Source: Nocardia vermiculata NBRC 100427
Lineage (GTDB): Bacteria > Actinomycetota > Actinomycetes > Mycobacteriales > Mycobacteriaceae
Assembly (NCBI RefSeq): GCF_001613265.1
Contig: NZ_BDCA01000018.1
Coordinates: 62,001-126,000 of the forward strand
Reading direction: 5' to 3'
DNA length: 64,000 bases
Shown: one piece after another, positions 17,243 through 25,261 of the stretch
Position numbering within the stretch: the first letter of the stretch is position 1
Layout: the number at the start of each line of letters is the position of its first letter
The notes under the pieces: model-generated
Seen by the model: the letters and a program-made list of their open reading frames with translations, nothing else
What the model was told of the DNA's origin: nothing
Database searches by the model: none
Position numbers and translations under genes: made by a program

Positions 17243-19816
17243 GTGACTCGAGTCGCTGACCCTGCAACAAGGTTGAATACGGGTGATATCGCCGATCGCC
17301 CGCTCTCCGAGGCGCAGCTGCGCTGGTGGGTTGCTCAGCAGTTGAATCCCGGACTTCCCCACACCGTGGCGATGTACCTGGACCTGACCGGCCCGCTGCG
17401 GATCGAGCCGTTGCGGGAGGCCGCCGCGATGGCGGCATGGGACCTGCAGTCGCCGCACATCCGGTTCCGGATCCGCGCCGGTGGACCGCGGCAGTACCTG
17501 GATCCGGAGGCATTCGACACGCTGCGGGTGGTCGATCTCGCCGGGACCGCGGACCCGATCCGGACGGCCTCCGAACAGATGGCGAACGACTACGGTACGC
17601 CGCTGGACCTGCTGCGCGACCGATTGTCGACGGCCGTCGTGTACCGCCTCGAACCGCAGCGGCACCTGCTGTACCTGCGTAGTCATCACATCGTTCTCGA
17701 CGGGGTCGGCGCCGCGGCGGTGCTGCGCCGCACCGCCGAACTGTATGCCGACCGTATCGGCGCCGACCCGGTGGGCCCGGTGACCCGGGAACCACTGTCG
17801 ATCGGTGACCTGGTCGCCGACGAGGCCGCGTATCGGGACTCCGACAGCGCGCGTGCCGATGCCGAGTACTGGCGTGAACAGCTCGCCGAACTGCCGTCCT
17901 GCACCGGCTTGAGCGGAACCACCGCGCCGGCGGAGCCGACCCCGCACCGGATCGGGGGACCTGTTCCCGAGACCACCGCCCGCCGGCTCGCACAGGCACG
18001 GGCGCGCACCGGGGCGGGGTTCACCGAACTCACGATCGCCGCCTTCGCCGGCTATCTCGCCGCGATGACCGGACGCGACGATGCGGTGGTAGCGCTGCCG
18101 CTGGCGGTGCGTCCCACCGCTGCGTTACGCCACTCCGCCGGCTCGTTGTCGAACGTGGTCCCGCTGCGGCTGCGCGGGGTGGGGGAGGCGACGGTGTCGG
18201 AGCTCATCGATCAGGTTCGGCTCGGGCTGATCGGTGCGCTGCGCCATCAGCGGTATCGCGGCCCGGACCCGCGCCCCGGCCGCCGCGAGAACCGGGTGCC
18301 CGGTAGCGGTTTCGGTCCGGTGGTCAATGTGCTGGGGTTCGGCGAGCCGCTGCGGTTGGGCTCCGTCACCGGTCAGGCGGTACTGCTGGCGCAGGGGCCG
18401 GTCGAGGATCTGTTGATCAGTGCGTACCAGCTCGGTGCGGACGAGCATTCCGCGCGCGTCGACATGCTCGCGAATCCGGCACTGTACTCGCGGGCCACCC
18501 TCGCGTGGCACCACGAGCACTTCCTCACCTACCTGCACGACTTCCTGGGCGCCGCACCGGATCAAGTGATTTCGGGCCTGTCGCCGCGCGACATCGTGGT
18601 GGTGCCCCCGCGTCGCGTCACCGCCGGCGCCCGTACGTTGCCCGAGCTGCTCCGGCGCGCGGTCGACGCCGACCCCGACGCGATCGCGGTGGTGGACGGG
18701 GACCGGCGGTGGACCTACCGGGAGTGGGACGAATGGGGTGCGCGGTGGGCGCGTGAGCTACTCGAACACGGTGTGGGCCCCGGGGATTCGGTGCCGGTTG
18801 CGCTGCCACGTTCGGCCGAATCGGTGCTGGCGCTGTGGGCGATCGCGATGACCGGCGCCGCATTCGATCCCATCGACCCGTCCGGCCCCTCGGTCGCGCC
18901 GCTGTCGGGATCGCAGGCGCGCGTCGGGATCACCTCGAGTGCCGTGCGCTCCGGGTTGCCGGACGGCCCGGAGTGGGTCGTGCTGGACAGTCCGGAATGC
19001 GTTGCACGGGTGGCGGGCCGGTCCGGCGCGGCGGTTGCGTCCGGGGAGCGAATCCGTCGCTTGCGCCCGGATCATCCCGCCTACGTCGTCCCGCTCTCGG
19101 CGTCCAGGCGACGGTCCAGAGCAGTGGTCGTGACCCATCGTGGACTCGCCGATCTGACCCGGCACATCGTCGATACCTATGCGGTGCGCGCGGATTCACG
19201 GGTACTGCACGCGCATACGTCCTCCTTCGACGCGCATCTGCTGGAGCTGCTGGCCGCGTTCGCTGCCGGCGCCCGCCTGATCGTCGAACCACCCGCCGTG
19301 GTGGCCGGTGCCGAACTGCGAGACCTGCTGCGGGAGCGTGGTATCACCCATCTGCTCAGCACGCCCGCGATCCTCGCGACGCTGCAGCCCTGTGAGCTGC
19401 CACGGCTGCGGGTCGTGGTGGTGGGCGGGGAGGTATGCCCGCCGCACCTGGCCCGCCGGTGGCGCGGATGCGTGCGGTTGTTCAACAGTTACGGCCCCTC
19501 CGAGACCACGGTCATGGCGACCCAGTGCGAGGTGCGTGAGGACGACGGCGCGGTCCCGATCGGCACCACGCTGCCTGGTGTGCGTGCGCTCGTACTCGAC
19601 GAACGGTTGCTGCCGGTGCCGCCCGGACGTCTGGGTGAGCTGTACCTCGGCGGTGACGGGGTGGCGCAGGGGTACCGCGGTGATCCGGCGGCGACGGCCG
19701 CCCACTTCGTCGCGGATCCGCAGAATCCGGGCCGCCGCTGTTATCGGACCGGCGATCTGGTCCGCATCGATCCCGCCGGTGTGGCCCAATTCCTCGGCCG
19801 TCGCGGTGCGCGCTGA
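17243..19816 (+). CDS. Truncated NRPS-like protein: condensation plus incomplete adenylation domain
   Basis: About 857 residues are encoded. The N-terminal condensation domain (about 1-440) has an intact HHxxxDG motif (SHHIVLDGVG). The adenylation domain (from about 455) keeps A5 (NSYGPSETTVMA), A7 (YRTGDLVR) and part of A8 (FLGRRGAR). It then stops, so the C-terminal subdomain with the A10 lysine and any carrier domain are missing. The A3 phosphate-binding loop, normally a Gly/Ser/Thr-rich stretch before PKG, reads PLSASRRRSRAVVV, which looks non-functional. No continuation is visible in any frame downstream. The likely result is an NRPS remnant or a protein reduced to condensation activity. 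GTG 17243 follows GGAGGAGG. Confidence 0.8.
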   Translation: MTRVADPATRLNTGDIADRPLSEAQLRWWVAQQLNPGLPHTVAMYLDLTGPLRIEPLREAAAMAAWDLQSPHIRFRIRAGGPRQYLDPEAFDTLRVVDLAGTADPIRTASEQMANDYGTPLDLLRDRLSTAVVYRLEPQRHLLYLRSHHIVLDGVGAAAVLRRTAELYADRIGADPVGPVTREPLSIGDLVADEAAYRDSDSARADAEYWREQLAELPSCTGLSGTTAPAEPTPHRIGGPVPETTARRLAQARARTGAGFTELTIAAFAGYLAAMTGRDDAVVALPLAVRPTAALRHSAGSLSNVVPLRLRGVGEATVSELIDQVRLGLIGALRHQRYRGPDPRPGRRENRVPGSGFGPVVNVLGFGEPLRLGSVTGQAVLLAQGPVEDLLISAYQLGADEHSARVDMLANPALYSRATLAWHHEHFLTYLHDFLGAAPDQVISGLSPRDIVVVPPRRVTAGARTLPELLRRAVDADPDAIAVVDGDRRWTYREWDEWGARWARELLEHGVGPGDSVPVALPRSAESVLALWAIAMTGAAFDPIDPSGPSVAPLSGSQARVGITSSAVRSGLPDGPEWVVLDSPECVARVAGRSGAAVASGERIRRLRPDHPAYVVPLSASRRRSRAVVVTHRGLADLTRHIVDTYAVRADSRVLHAHTSSFDAHLLELLAAFAAGARLIVEPPAVVAGAELRDLLRERGITHLLSTPAILATLQPCELPRLRVVVVGGEVCPPHLARRWRGCVRLFNSYGPSETTVMATQCEVREDDGAVPIGTTLPGVRALVLDERLLPVPPGRLGELYLGGDGVAQGYRGDPAATAAHFVADPQNPGRRCYRTGDLVRIDPAGVAQFLGRRGAR

Positions 19817-19893
19817 TCCGCACCACAGTGGACCGGGAGAACACGCGTACCGAGGATGCTGCGGCGGCCGAAGCGGGGTGCCATACTCCACGA

Positions 19894-20877
19894 ATGCACC
19901 GGCTACCACGCTGTTTTGCTGTCCTGCTCGCCGCATTCGCCTCGATTGCGGCGATCGTTCCGGGGACGGCGTCGGCCGCTCCCGGGGCTCCGGCAATCCT
20001 CGGTGTCCACCCCCTGGGTGGCCGTCAGTATTCGGTGGACGTCTACTCACCGGCGATGAACAGGCAGATCACCGTGTGGATGTCGCATCCGGATTTCGCG
20101 GCGCCGGCGCTGTATCTGCTCAATGCGATCGACGGTGGCGAGGACGGTGGTCCGTGGATGAACCGGACCGATGTCGCGCAGTTCTTCGCCGACAAACCGG
20201 TCAACGTGATCGTGCCGATGGGTGGCCGGGCCAGTTACTACACCGACTGGAAGTCCGACGATCCGGTGCTGGGCCGCAATCAGTGGACCACCTTCCTGAC
20301 CAGGGAGCTGCCGCCGCTGCTGCAATCGCGATTCCAGCTGACCGGCCGTAATGCCGTCGCGGGGACATCGATGTCGGCGACCTCGGCGCTCGATCTCGCG
20401 ATCGGCGCCCCCGGCCTGTATCAGGCGGTGGGGTCCTACAGCGGGTGCCCGGTGACCAGCGGCCCGCTGGCGCAGGCGTATGTGTATTCCCAGCTCGGGA
20501 TCTTCGGTGCGAATGCCGGAAATATGTGGGGCGGTCCGATCGATCCCGCCTGGACCGCACACGATCCGGTCGCCAACGCCGACCGGTTGCGGGGGATGGC
20601 GCTTTACATCTCCTCGGGCAACGGTTCGCCCGGGGTGCACGACACGCTCGCCGATCCCTCGATTGCCGGTGATGCGGCGAAACTCGCCAACCGGATCAGC
20701 GTCGGCGGTGCGATGGAGGCCGTCGTCGGCCAGTGCACGCAGCAACTGACCGATCGCCTCGCTGCCCTGGGTGTTCCGGCGACGGTAGTGAAGCACAACG
20801 GGACCCACGCCTGGCCCTACTGGCAGGACGACCTGCACAATTCGTGGCCGGTTTTCGCCGGCGCGCTGGGCGTCTGA
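19894..20877 (+). CDS. Secreted antigen-85-like esterase/mycolyltransferase family protein
   Basis: The 327-residue protein has a signal peptide (basic MHRLPR, a hydrophobic core, then GTASAAPG with likely cleavage after ASA). The alpha/beta-hydrolase body matches the Ag85/esterase D family. The nucleophile serine is probably in GRNAVAGTSMSATSALDL, and the catalytic histidine in KHNGTHAWPYWQ. Ag85 proteins transfer mycolic acids to trehalose or arabinogalactan outside the cell, and this family is typical of Mycobacteriales. The ATG at 19894 is chosen because it starts the signal peptide; upstream codons add only a charged tail. Mycolyl transfer itself is not proven from sequence. Confidence 0.85.
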   Translation: MHRLPRCFAVLLAAFASIAAIVPGTASAAPGAPAILGVHPLGGRQYSVDVYSPAMNRQITVWMSHPDFAAPALYLLNAIDGGEDGGPWMNRTDVAQFFADKPVNVIVPMGGRASYYTDWKSDDPVLGRNQWTTFLTRELPPLLQSRFQLTGRNAVAGTSMSATSALDLAIGAPGLYQAVGSYSGCPVTSGPLAQAYVYSQLGIFGANAGNMWGGPIDPAWTAHDPVANADRLRGMALYISSGNGSPGVHDTLADPSIAGDAAKLANRISVGGAMEAVVGQCTQQLTDRLAALGVPATVVKHNGTHAWPYWQDDLHNSWPVFAGALGV

Positions 20878-20895
20878 ATTCGGCGCCGCGGCCGA

Positions 20896-21519
20896 TCAGC
20901 TCGCGGGTGCTCGCAGCGCCGGATACCAGATCTCGGTCAGTACCTCCGCCGCCTCGTCGACGGTGACCTCGATGGTGCCCTGCATCGCCCACCGGGTGAA
21001 GAAGCGTTCCAGCTGCGCCACCAGTAGTTCGATCCGCAACCGTGCCTCGTCGTGGCGTGCGCGCGGCCAGCGCGACAGGTACTCCGGCATGCTGTCGGCG
21101 AGCTGATTGATGCCCTGGCGAGCGAGATCGCGGAACTCCGGTTCCAGTGCCGTCGCCTCGTCCCAGGCCGGCAGCAGTTCCTTGTTGTCGACGAACCATC
21201 CGATGGCCCGGCGTACCCAGTCGGCGAATTCGTCGCGGGAGTTGCTGCTGAGCACGCGGTCCAGATCGCGATAGTAGGACTGGACCCCGGTGAGTGTGTC
21301 GTCCCGCGCGATATCCCGGAGGACTTCCGGTTTCCCGGTGAAATGCAGGTAGAAGGTGGCCCGGCTGCATCCCACGGCCGCGGCGATGTCGTCGACCCGG
21401 ACGGCGGTGTAGCCCTCCTGGGCGAACAGCCGCCTGGCCTCGCCCACGATGCGCTGCCGTGTCGCACGCTTCTGTTCGTCGCGCAGCGTCCCCCGCCGGG
21501 CCGTCGATTCCGAAGGCAT
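20896..21519 (-). CDS. TetR-family transcriptional regulator
   Basis: The protein has about 207 residues. The N-terminal helix-turn-helix is visible in RIVGEARRLFAQEGYTAVRV and DDIAAAVGCSRATFYLHF. The C-terminal ligand domain has no recognised signature. I chose the start MPSES at 21519 because the alternative at 21549 would place the first codons inside the palindromic operator. The gene is divergent from the FMO operon, with only about 100 bases between starts, so it very likely represses that operon and itself. It converges with the Ag85-like gene. Confidence 0.9.
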   Translation of the reverse strand: MPSESTARRGTLRDEQKRATRQRIVGEARRLFAQEGYTAVRVDDIAAAVGCSRATFYLHFTGKPEVLRDIARDDTLTGVQSYYRDLDRVLSSNSRDEFADWVRRAIGWFVDNKELLPAWDEATALEPEFRDLARQGINQLADSMPEYLSRWPRARHDEARLRIELLVAQLERFFTRWAMQGTIEVTVDEAAEVLTEIWYPALRAPAS

Positions 21520-21543
21520 GGAGTCGATGATAGCCGCCTGCCA

Positions 21544-21570
21544 ACTCACTGGACGCCATGTCCAGTGAGT
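21544..21570. promoter_or_regulatory. Palindromic TetR operator
   Basis: This is a perfect inverted repeat with 11-base arms, ACTCACTGGAC and GTCCAGTGAGT, separated by GCCAT. It lies between the divergent TetR gene and the FMO operon, 24 bases upstream of the chosen TetR start and 52 bases upstream of the FMO start. Arm length, symmetry and position are what is expected of a TetR-type operator controlling both genes. Binding is inferred. Confidence 0.8.
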
Positions 21571-21622
21571 GCTAGCGTGTGTGCCACGTCACGTCCGGCA
21601 GCGTGTCGAACAGGAGATCGAG

Positions 21623-22993
21623 TTGGAAACACGCCCATTGCCCCGGGTATGCGTCATCGGCGCCGGACCGTCGGGTATCACCACTGCCAAGCGGCTCGCC
21701 GAATACGGCATCCCCTTCGACTGTTACGAGGCCTCCGACGAGGTCGGCGGTAACTGGTACTACAAGAACCCGAACGGAATGTCGGCCTGTTATCAGAGCC
21801 TGCACATCGACACCTCGAAGTACCGGCTGCAGTTCGAGGATTTTCCGGCCCCCGAACACTGGCCCGATTTTCCGCACCACTCCGAATTGTTCGAGTACTT
21901 CAAGGATTACGTCGACCACTTCGGCCTCCGCGACCACATTCGGTTCAACACGACAGTGCTGCATGCCGAGCGTGATGCGCACGGGTTGTGGCTCGTCACC
22001 ACCGAGGCCGGGAACGTCCGGACCTACGACGCGTTGATCGTCTGCAACGGCCACCACTGGGACCCTCGTCTTCCCGAATATCCGGGCGAATTCGACGGTG
22101 TGCTCATGCACAGTCATGCCTACAACGATCCGTTCGATCCGATCGATATGCGCGGCAAGCGAATCGTGGTCGTGGGGATGGGCAATTCCGGACTCGATAT
22201 CGCCTCGGAATTGTCGCAGCGCTTCCTCGCCGAGAAGTTGTTCGTGTCGGCCCGCCGAGGTGTGTGGGTGCTGCCGAAGTATGTGAAGGGTATGGCCGCC
22301 GACCGGCGCAGCACACCCGGGTGGCTACCGCCGAAGCTGGCCTTGAAACTGCGGCAGCGTTTCATTCGCAAGAATCTGGGGTCCATGTCGGGCTACGGAC
22401 TTCCCGACCCGGATCATCTTCCGCTCGAGGCGCATCCGTCGGCGAGCGAAGAGTTCCTGCACCGGGCGGGCAGCGGTGATATCACCGCCAAACCGGAGAT
22501 CACCAGGCTGGACGGGCGGCAGGTCCATTTCGCCGACGGCAGCGTCGAAGAGATCGATGTGGTGCTGTGCGCGACCGGCTATCACATCAGCTTCCCGTTC
22601 TTCACCGATCCCGCCCTGCTGCCCGACAGCGAGAATCGAATTTCGCTGTACCAGCAGATGATGAAGCCGGGGATCGACAATCTGTTCTACGTAGGCTTGG
22701 CACAACCGTTGCCCACGCTGGTGAATTTCGCCGAACAGCAGTCGAAGTTCGTCGCCGCCTACCTCACCGGTCGCTACCACCCGCCGACACCCGAGCAGAT
22801 GAACACGGCCATCGCGGCGCGCGAGTCGCGGCGTGCGGCCCGCTACTACGACTCCCCACGTCACACCATCCAGGTCGAATTCGCGCCGTACGTGGCGGAA
22901 TTGACCAAGGAACTGGAAGTGGGTGCTACCCGGGCCGCGGCCGCGGGCAGTACGCTGCCGGTTCGGCCGCGCGCGGTACAGGAGGCCGGGTGA
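21623..22993 (+). CDS. Flavin-containing monooxygenase
   Basis: The protein has about 456 residues. The FAD-binding motif is GAGPSG near the N-terminus, and the NADPH-binding motif is VVVGMGNSG. The FMO fingerprint FxGxxxHxxxY is present as FDGVLMHSHAY. Tyr rather than Trp at its end places it with FMOs rather than classical Baeyer-Villiger enzymes, although some FMOs catalyse Baeyer-Villiger reactions. I chose TTG 21623 because CAGGAG lies six bases upstream; the longer GTG start at 21569 would begin inside the TetR operator. It is the first gene of an operon with a hydrolase, an alcohol dehydrogenase and probably an amidohydrolase, suggesting stepwise breakdown of a ketone, amine or similar substrate. 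Confidence 0.88.
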   Translation: METRPLPRVCVIGAGPSGITTAKRLAEYGIPFDCYEASDEVGGNWYYKNPNGMSACYQSLHIDTSKYRLQFEDFPAPEHWPDFPHHSELFEYFKDYVDHFGLRDHIRFNTTVLHAERDAHGLWLVTTEAGNVRTYDALIVCNGHHWDPRLPEYPGEFDGVLMHSHAYNDPFDPIDMRGKRIVVVGMGNSGLDIASELSQRFLAEKLFVSARRGVWVLPKYVKGMAADRRSTPGWLPPKLALKLRQRFIRKNLGSMSGYGLPDPDHLPLEAHPSASEEFLHRAGSGDITAKPEITRLDGRQVHFADGSVEEIDVVLCATGYHISFPFFTDPALLPDSENRISLYQQMMKPGIDNLFYVGLAQPLPTLVNFAEQQSKFVAAYLTGRYHPPTPEQMNTAIAARESRRAARYYDSPRHTIQVEFAPYVAELTKELEVGATRAAAAGSTLPVRPRAVQEAG

Positions 22994-24135
22994 CCAGCGC
23001 GGGGCTGTGCCAGGAGCAGTTCGCACCCGTCCGGGAGTTGTTCGATCGGCAGTTGAGTAGCGGGGCCGAAACAGGTGCCGCACTGTGCGTGATCCGCGAC
23101 GGGGAGCCGGTCGTCGACCTGTGGGGCGGTTATGCCGACGCGGCGCGGGAAAAGCGCTGGGAATCAGACACACTGGTCAATGTCTTCTCCATCACCAAGA
23201 CCATGACAGCGCTGTCGGCGCTGCTGCTGATCGATCGCGGAGAACTCGATCCTCGTCGGCCCGTGGCGCATTATTGGCCGGAGTTCGCCGCAGCGGGGAA
23301 GGGCGACATCGAGGTTCGGCAGCTGCTCGCGCACACCTCCGGGGTGTCGGGCTGGAATCGGCCGATCGAACTGGCCGATATCTACGACGTGCCGGCCGCC
23401 GCCGACCGGCTCGCCGCGCAGGCGCCCTGGTGGGAGCCGGGTACCGCCTCCGGCTATCACGCACTCGATTACGGCCATCTGATCGATGCGCTGATCCGCC
23501 GGGTGACCGGTCGTAGCCTCGGCCGGTTCTTCGCCGAGGAATTGGCGGGGCCGTCGGGCGCCGACTTTCATATCGGTACCGGCGCAGCACATTTCGATCG
23601 GATCGCCACTCTGGTGCCCCCGCCGCGACGCGTGGTCGACCGCAGCAAGCTCGACCCGGACAGCATCGCGGTGCGCACCATGACCAGCCCGGTGCTCGAC
23701 ATCGCGGAAACAGCCACGCCGCAGTGGCGCCGGGCCGAACTGGGTGCGGTCAACGGACATGGCAACGCGCGCTCGATCGCTCGGGTGCAGTCGATCGTCT
23801 CCGCCGGCGGAGAGCTGGACGGCACCCGGATCCTGTCGCCACGCACCCTCGACCTGATCTTCGAACAACAATCCGACGGTATCGACCTCGCGCTCGGGCT
23901 GCCCGTGCGCTTCGGGATCGGCTACGGCCTGCCGCACCCGCGTGCCACGGCCGCGCTGCCGTCCGGCCGGGTGTGCTGGTGGGCCGGCTACGGCGGCTCC
24001 CTGGTCGCCAACGATCTCGACCGCCGGACGACAGTGGCGTACTGCATGAATCGGATGGGGCCGTCCCTCCTGATCGACGAACGCGCCGACGCCTACCTAC
24101 GAGCGATCTACGCCGCGATGGAGGTTCCGCTGTGA
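22990..24135 (+). CDS. Serine hydrolase of the beta-lactamase/class C esterase family
   Basis: The 381-residue protein has the serine-beta-lactamase-type fold with the SxxK motif SITK (VFSITKTMTALSALLLID) near residue 70. The second motif Tyr is likely in the YHALDYGHL segment, and the third motif is in WWAGYGGS near the C-terminus. Such proteins are usually esterases or peptidases rather than beta-lactamases. It has no signal peptide and is probably cytosolic. GTG 22990 overlaps the FMO stop by four bases and has GGAGG upstream. Hydrolysis of an ester made by the upstream monooxygenase would be a logical second step, but this is inferred. Confidence 0.88.
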   Translation: MTSAGLCQEQFAPVRELFDRQLSSGAETGAALCVIRDGEPVVDLWGGYADAAREKRWESDTLVNVFSITKTMTALSALLLIDRGELDPRRPVAHYWPEFAAAGKGDIEVRQLLAHTSGVSGWNRPIELADIYDVPAAADRLAAQAPWWEPGTASGYHALDYGHLIDALIRRVTGRSLGRFFAEELAGPSGADFHIGTGAAHFDRIATLVPPPRRVVDRSKLDPDSIAVRTMTSPVLDIAETATPQWRRAELGAVNGHGNARSIARVQSIVSAGGELDGTRILSPRTLDLIFEQQSDGIDLALGLPVRFGIGYGLPHPRATAALPSGRVCWWAGYGGSLVANDLDRRTTVAYCMNRMGPSLLIDERADAYLRAIYAAMEVPL

Positions 24136-25175
24136 TGCGCGCACTGCAACTGACCGCACCGGGCACCCTGGAACTGCGGGAGATACCGATCCCGGAAATC
24201 GGCCCCGCGGATCTCCTGCTGAAGGTGGGCGCCGCCGGTCTCTGTCATTCGGACTCGTTCGTGCTCGGCCTGCCGTTTCCGCTGCGCGAGGATCCGCTGA
24301 CCATGGGGCACGAGATCGCCGGCACCATCGAACGGGTCGGTAGCCAGGTCGAGGGCCGCCGGCCCGGCGAACGCGGACTGGTGTATCTGTGCTGGTCCTG
24401 CGGTGTGTGCCGGGAATGTGTCAGCGGTAACGAGAATGTCTGCCTGGCAGCCGGGCGGACCGCGATGCCGCCGTGTCCGGGATTGGGGCCGGACGGCGGG
24501 ATGGCGGAATACGTCCGGATCCCGGCGAGCGCGTTCGTGCCGATCGGTGAGCTGGACTTCGCCGAAGCCGCACCGCTCGCGGACGCCGCACTGACCCCGT
24601 ATCACGCGATTCGCGGCGCGGCCGATCAGTTGCGGCCGGGCGCCACCGCGGTCGCGATCGGCATCGGCGGGCTCGGGCATGTGGCGGTGCAGATCCTGAA
24701 GGCCGTCACGGCCTGCCGGATCATCGCCGTCGACATCACCACCGAGAAACTGGATCTCGCCACGAGCTGTGGTGCCGATCTCACGCTGCAGGCGGGGCCG
24801 ACGACCGCCGAACAGATTCTGGACTGCACCGGTGGCCGGGGCGCGGAGGCGGTCTTCGACTTCGTCGGCAACGACACCACCGCGAAGCTGGCCGTCGAAT
24901 CGGTCGCACCCAACGGCGCGTATCGCATGGTCGGCCTGGACGGTGGCATTCCGGGTATCGATGCCGGGCCGGCCGGTGGTCCGGGCCTGCCGTGGGGTGC
25001 GACCGTACGAAAGTCGTACGGCGGCACTCGAAGTGACCTCTACGCGGCGGTGGCTCTCGCTCAGCGCGGCGCGATCGACGTCGCGGTGGAACGGTTCGAC
25101 CTCGCCGCCGGGCCCGCCGCCTTCGAGCGGCTCGACCAGGGCCTGATCCGGGGCCGTGCCGTGCTCATACCGTAA
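24132..25175 (+). CDS. Zinc-dependent alcohol dehydrogenase
   Basis: This 347-residue medium-chain dehydrogenase has catalytic zinc ligands in GLCHSDSF and GHEIAGTIE, and structural-zinc cysteines in CWSCGVCRECVSGNENVC. The NAD-binding motif is GIGGLGHVAVQIL. Start GTG 24132 overlaps the hydrolase stop; ATG 24135 is an equally possible start. It should oxidise an alcohol released by the upstream hydrolase to an aldehyde or ketone, with NAD or NADP. Catalytic residues are complete, so activity is likely. Substrate remains unknown. Confidence 0.92.
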   Translation: MMRALQLTAPGTLELREIPIPEIGPADLLLKVGAAGLCHSDSFVLGLPFPLREDPLTMGHEIAGTIERVGSQVEGRRPGERGLVYLCWSCGVCRECVSGNENVCLAAGRTAMPPCPGLGPDGGMAEYVRIPASAFVPIGELDFAEAAPLADAALTPYHAIRGAADQLRPGATAVAIGIGGLGHVAVQILKAVTACRIIAVDITTEKLDLATSCGADLTLQAGPTTAEQILDCTGGRGAEAVFDFVGNDTTAKLAVESVAPNGAYRMVGLDGGIPGIDAGPAGGPGLPWGATVRKSYGGTRSDLYAAVALAQRGAIDVAVERFDLAAGPAAFERLDQGLIRGRAVLIP

Positions 25176-25261
25176 CCGCGAAACGCCACCGGCAAGGTCG
25201 TGCGGCGTGCTATTGAGATCTGACCGTCCCGTCGGGGCGGATGGGTGAGAAGAGGACTGCC

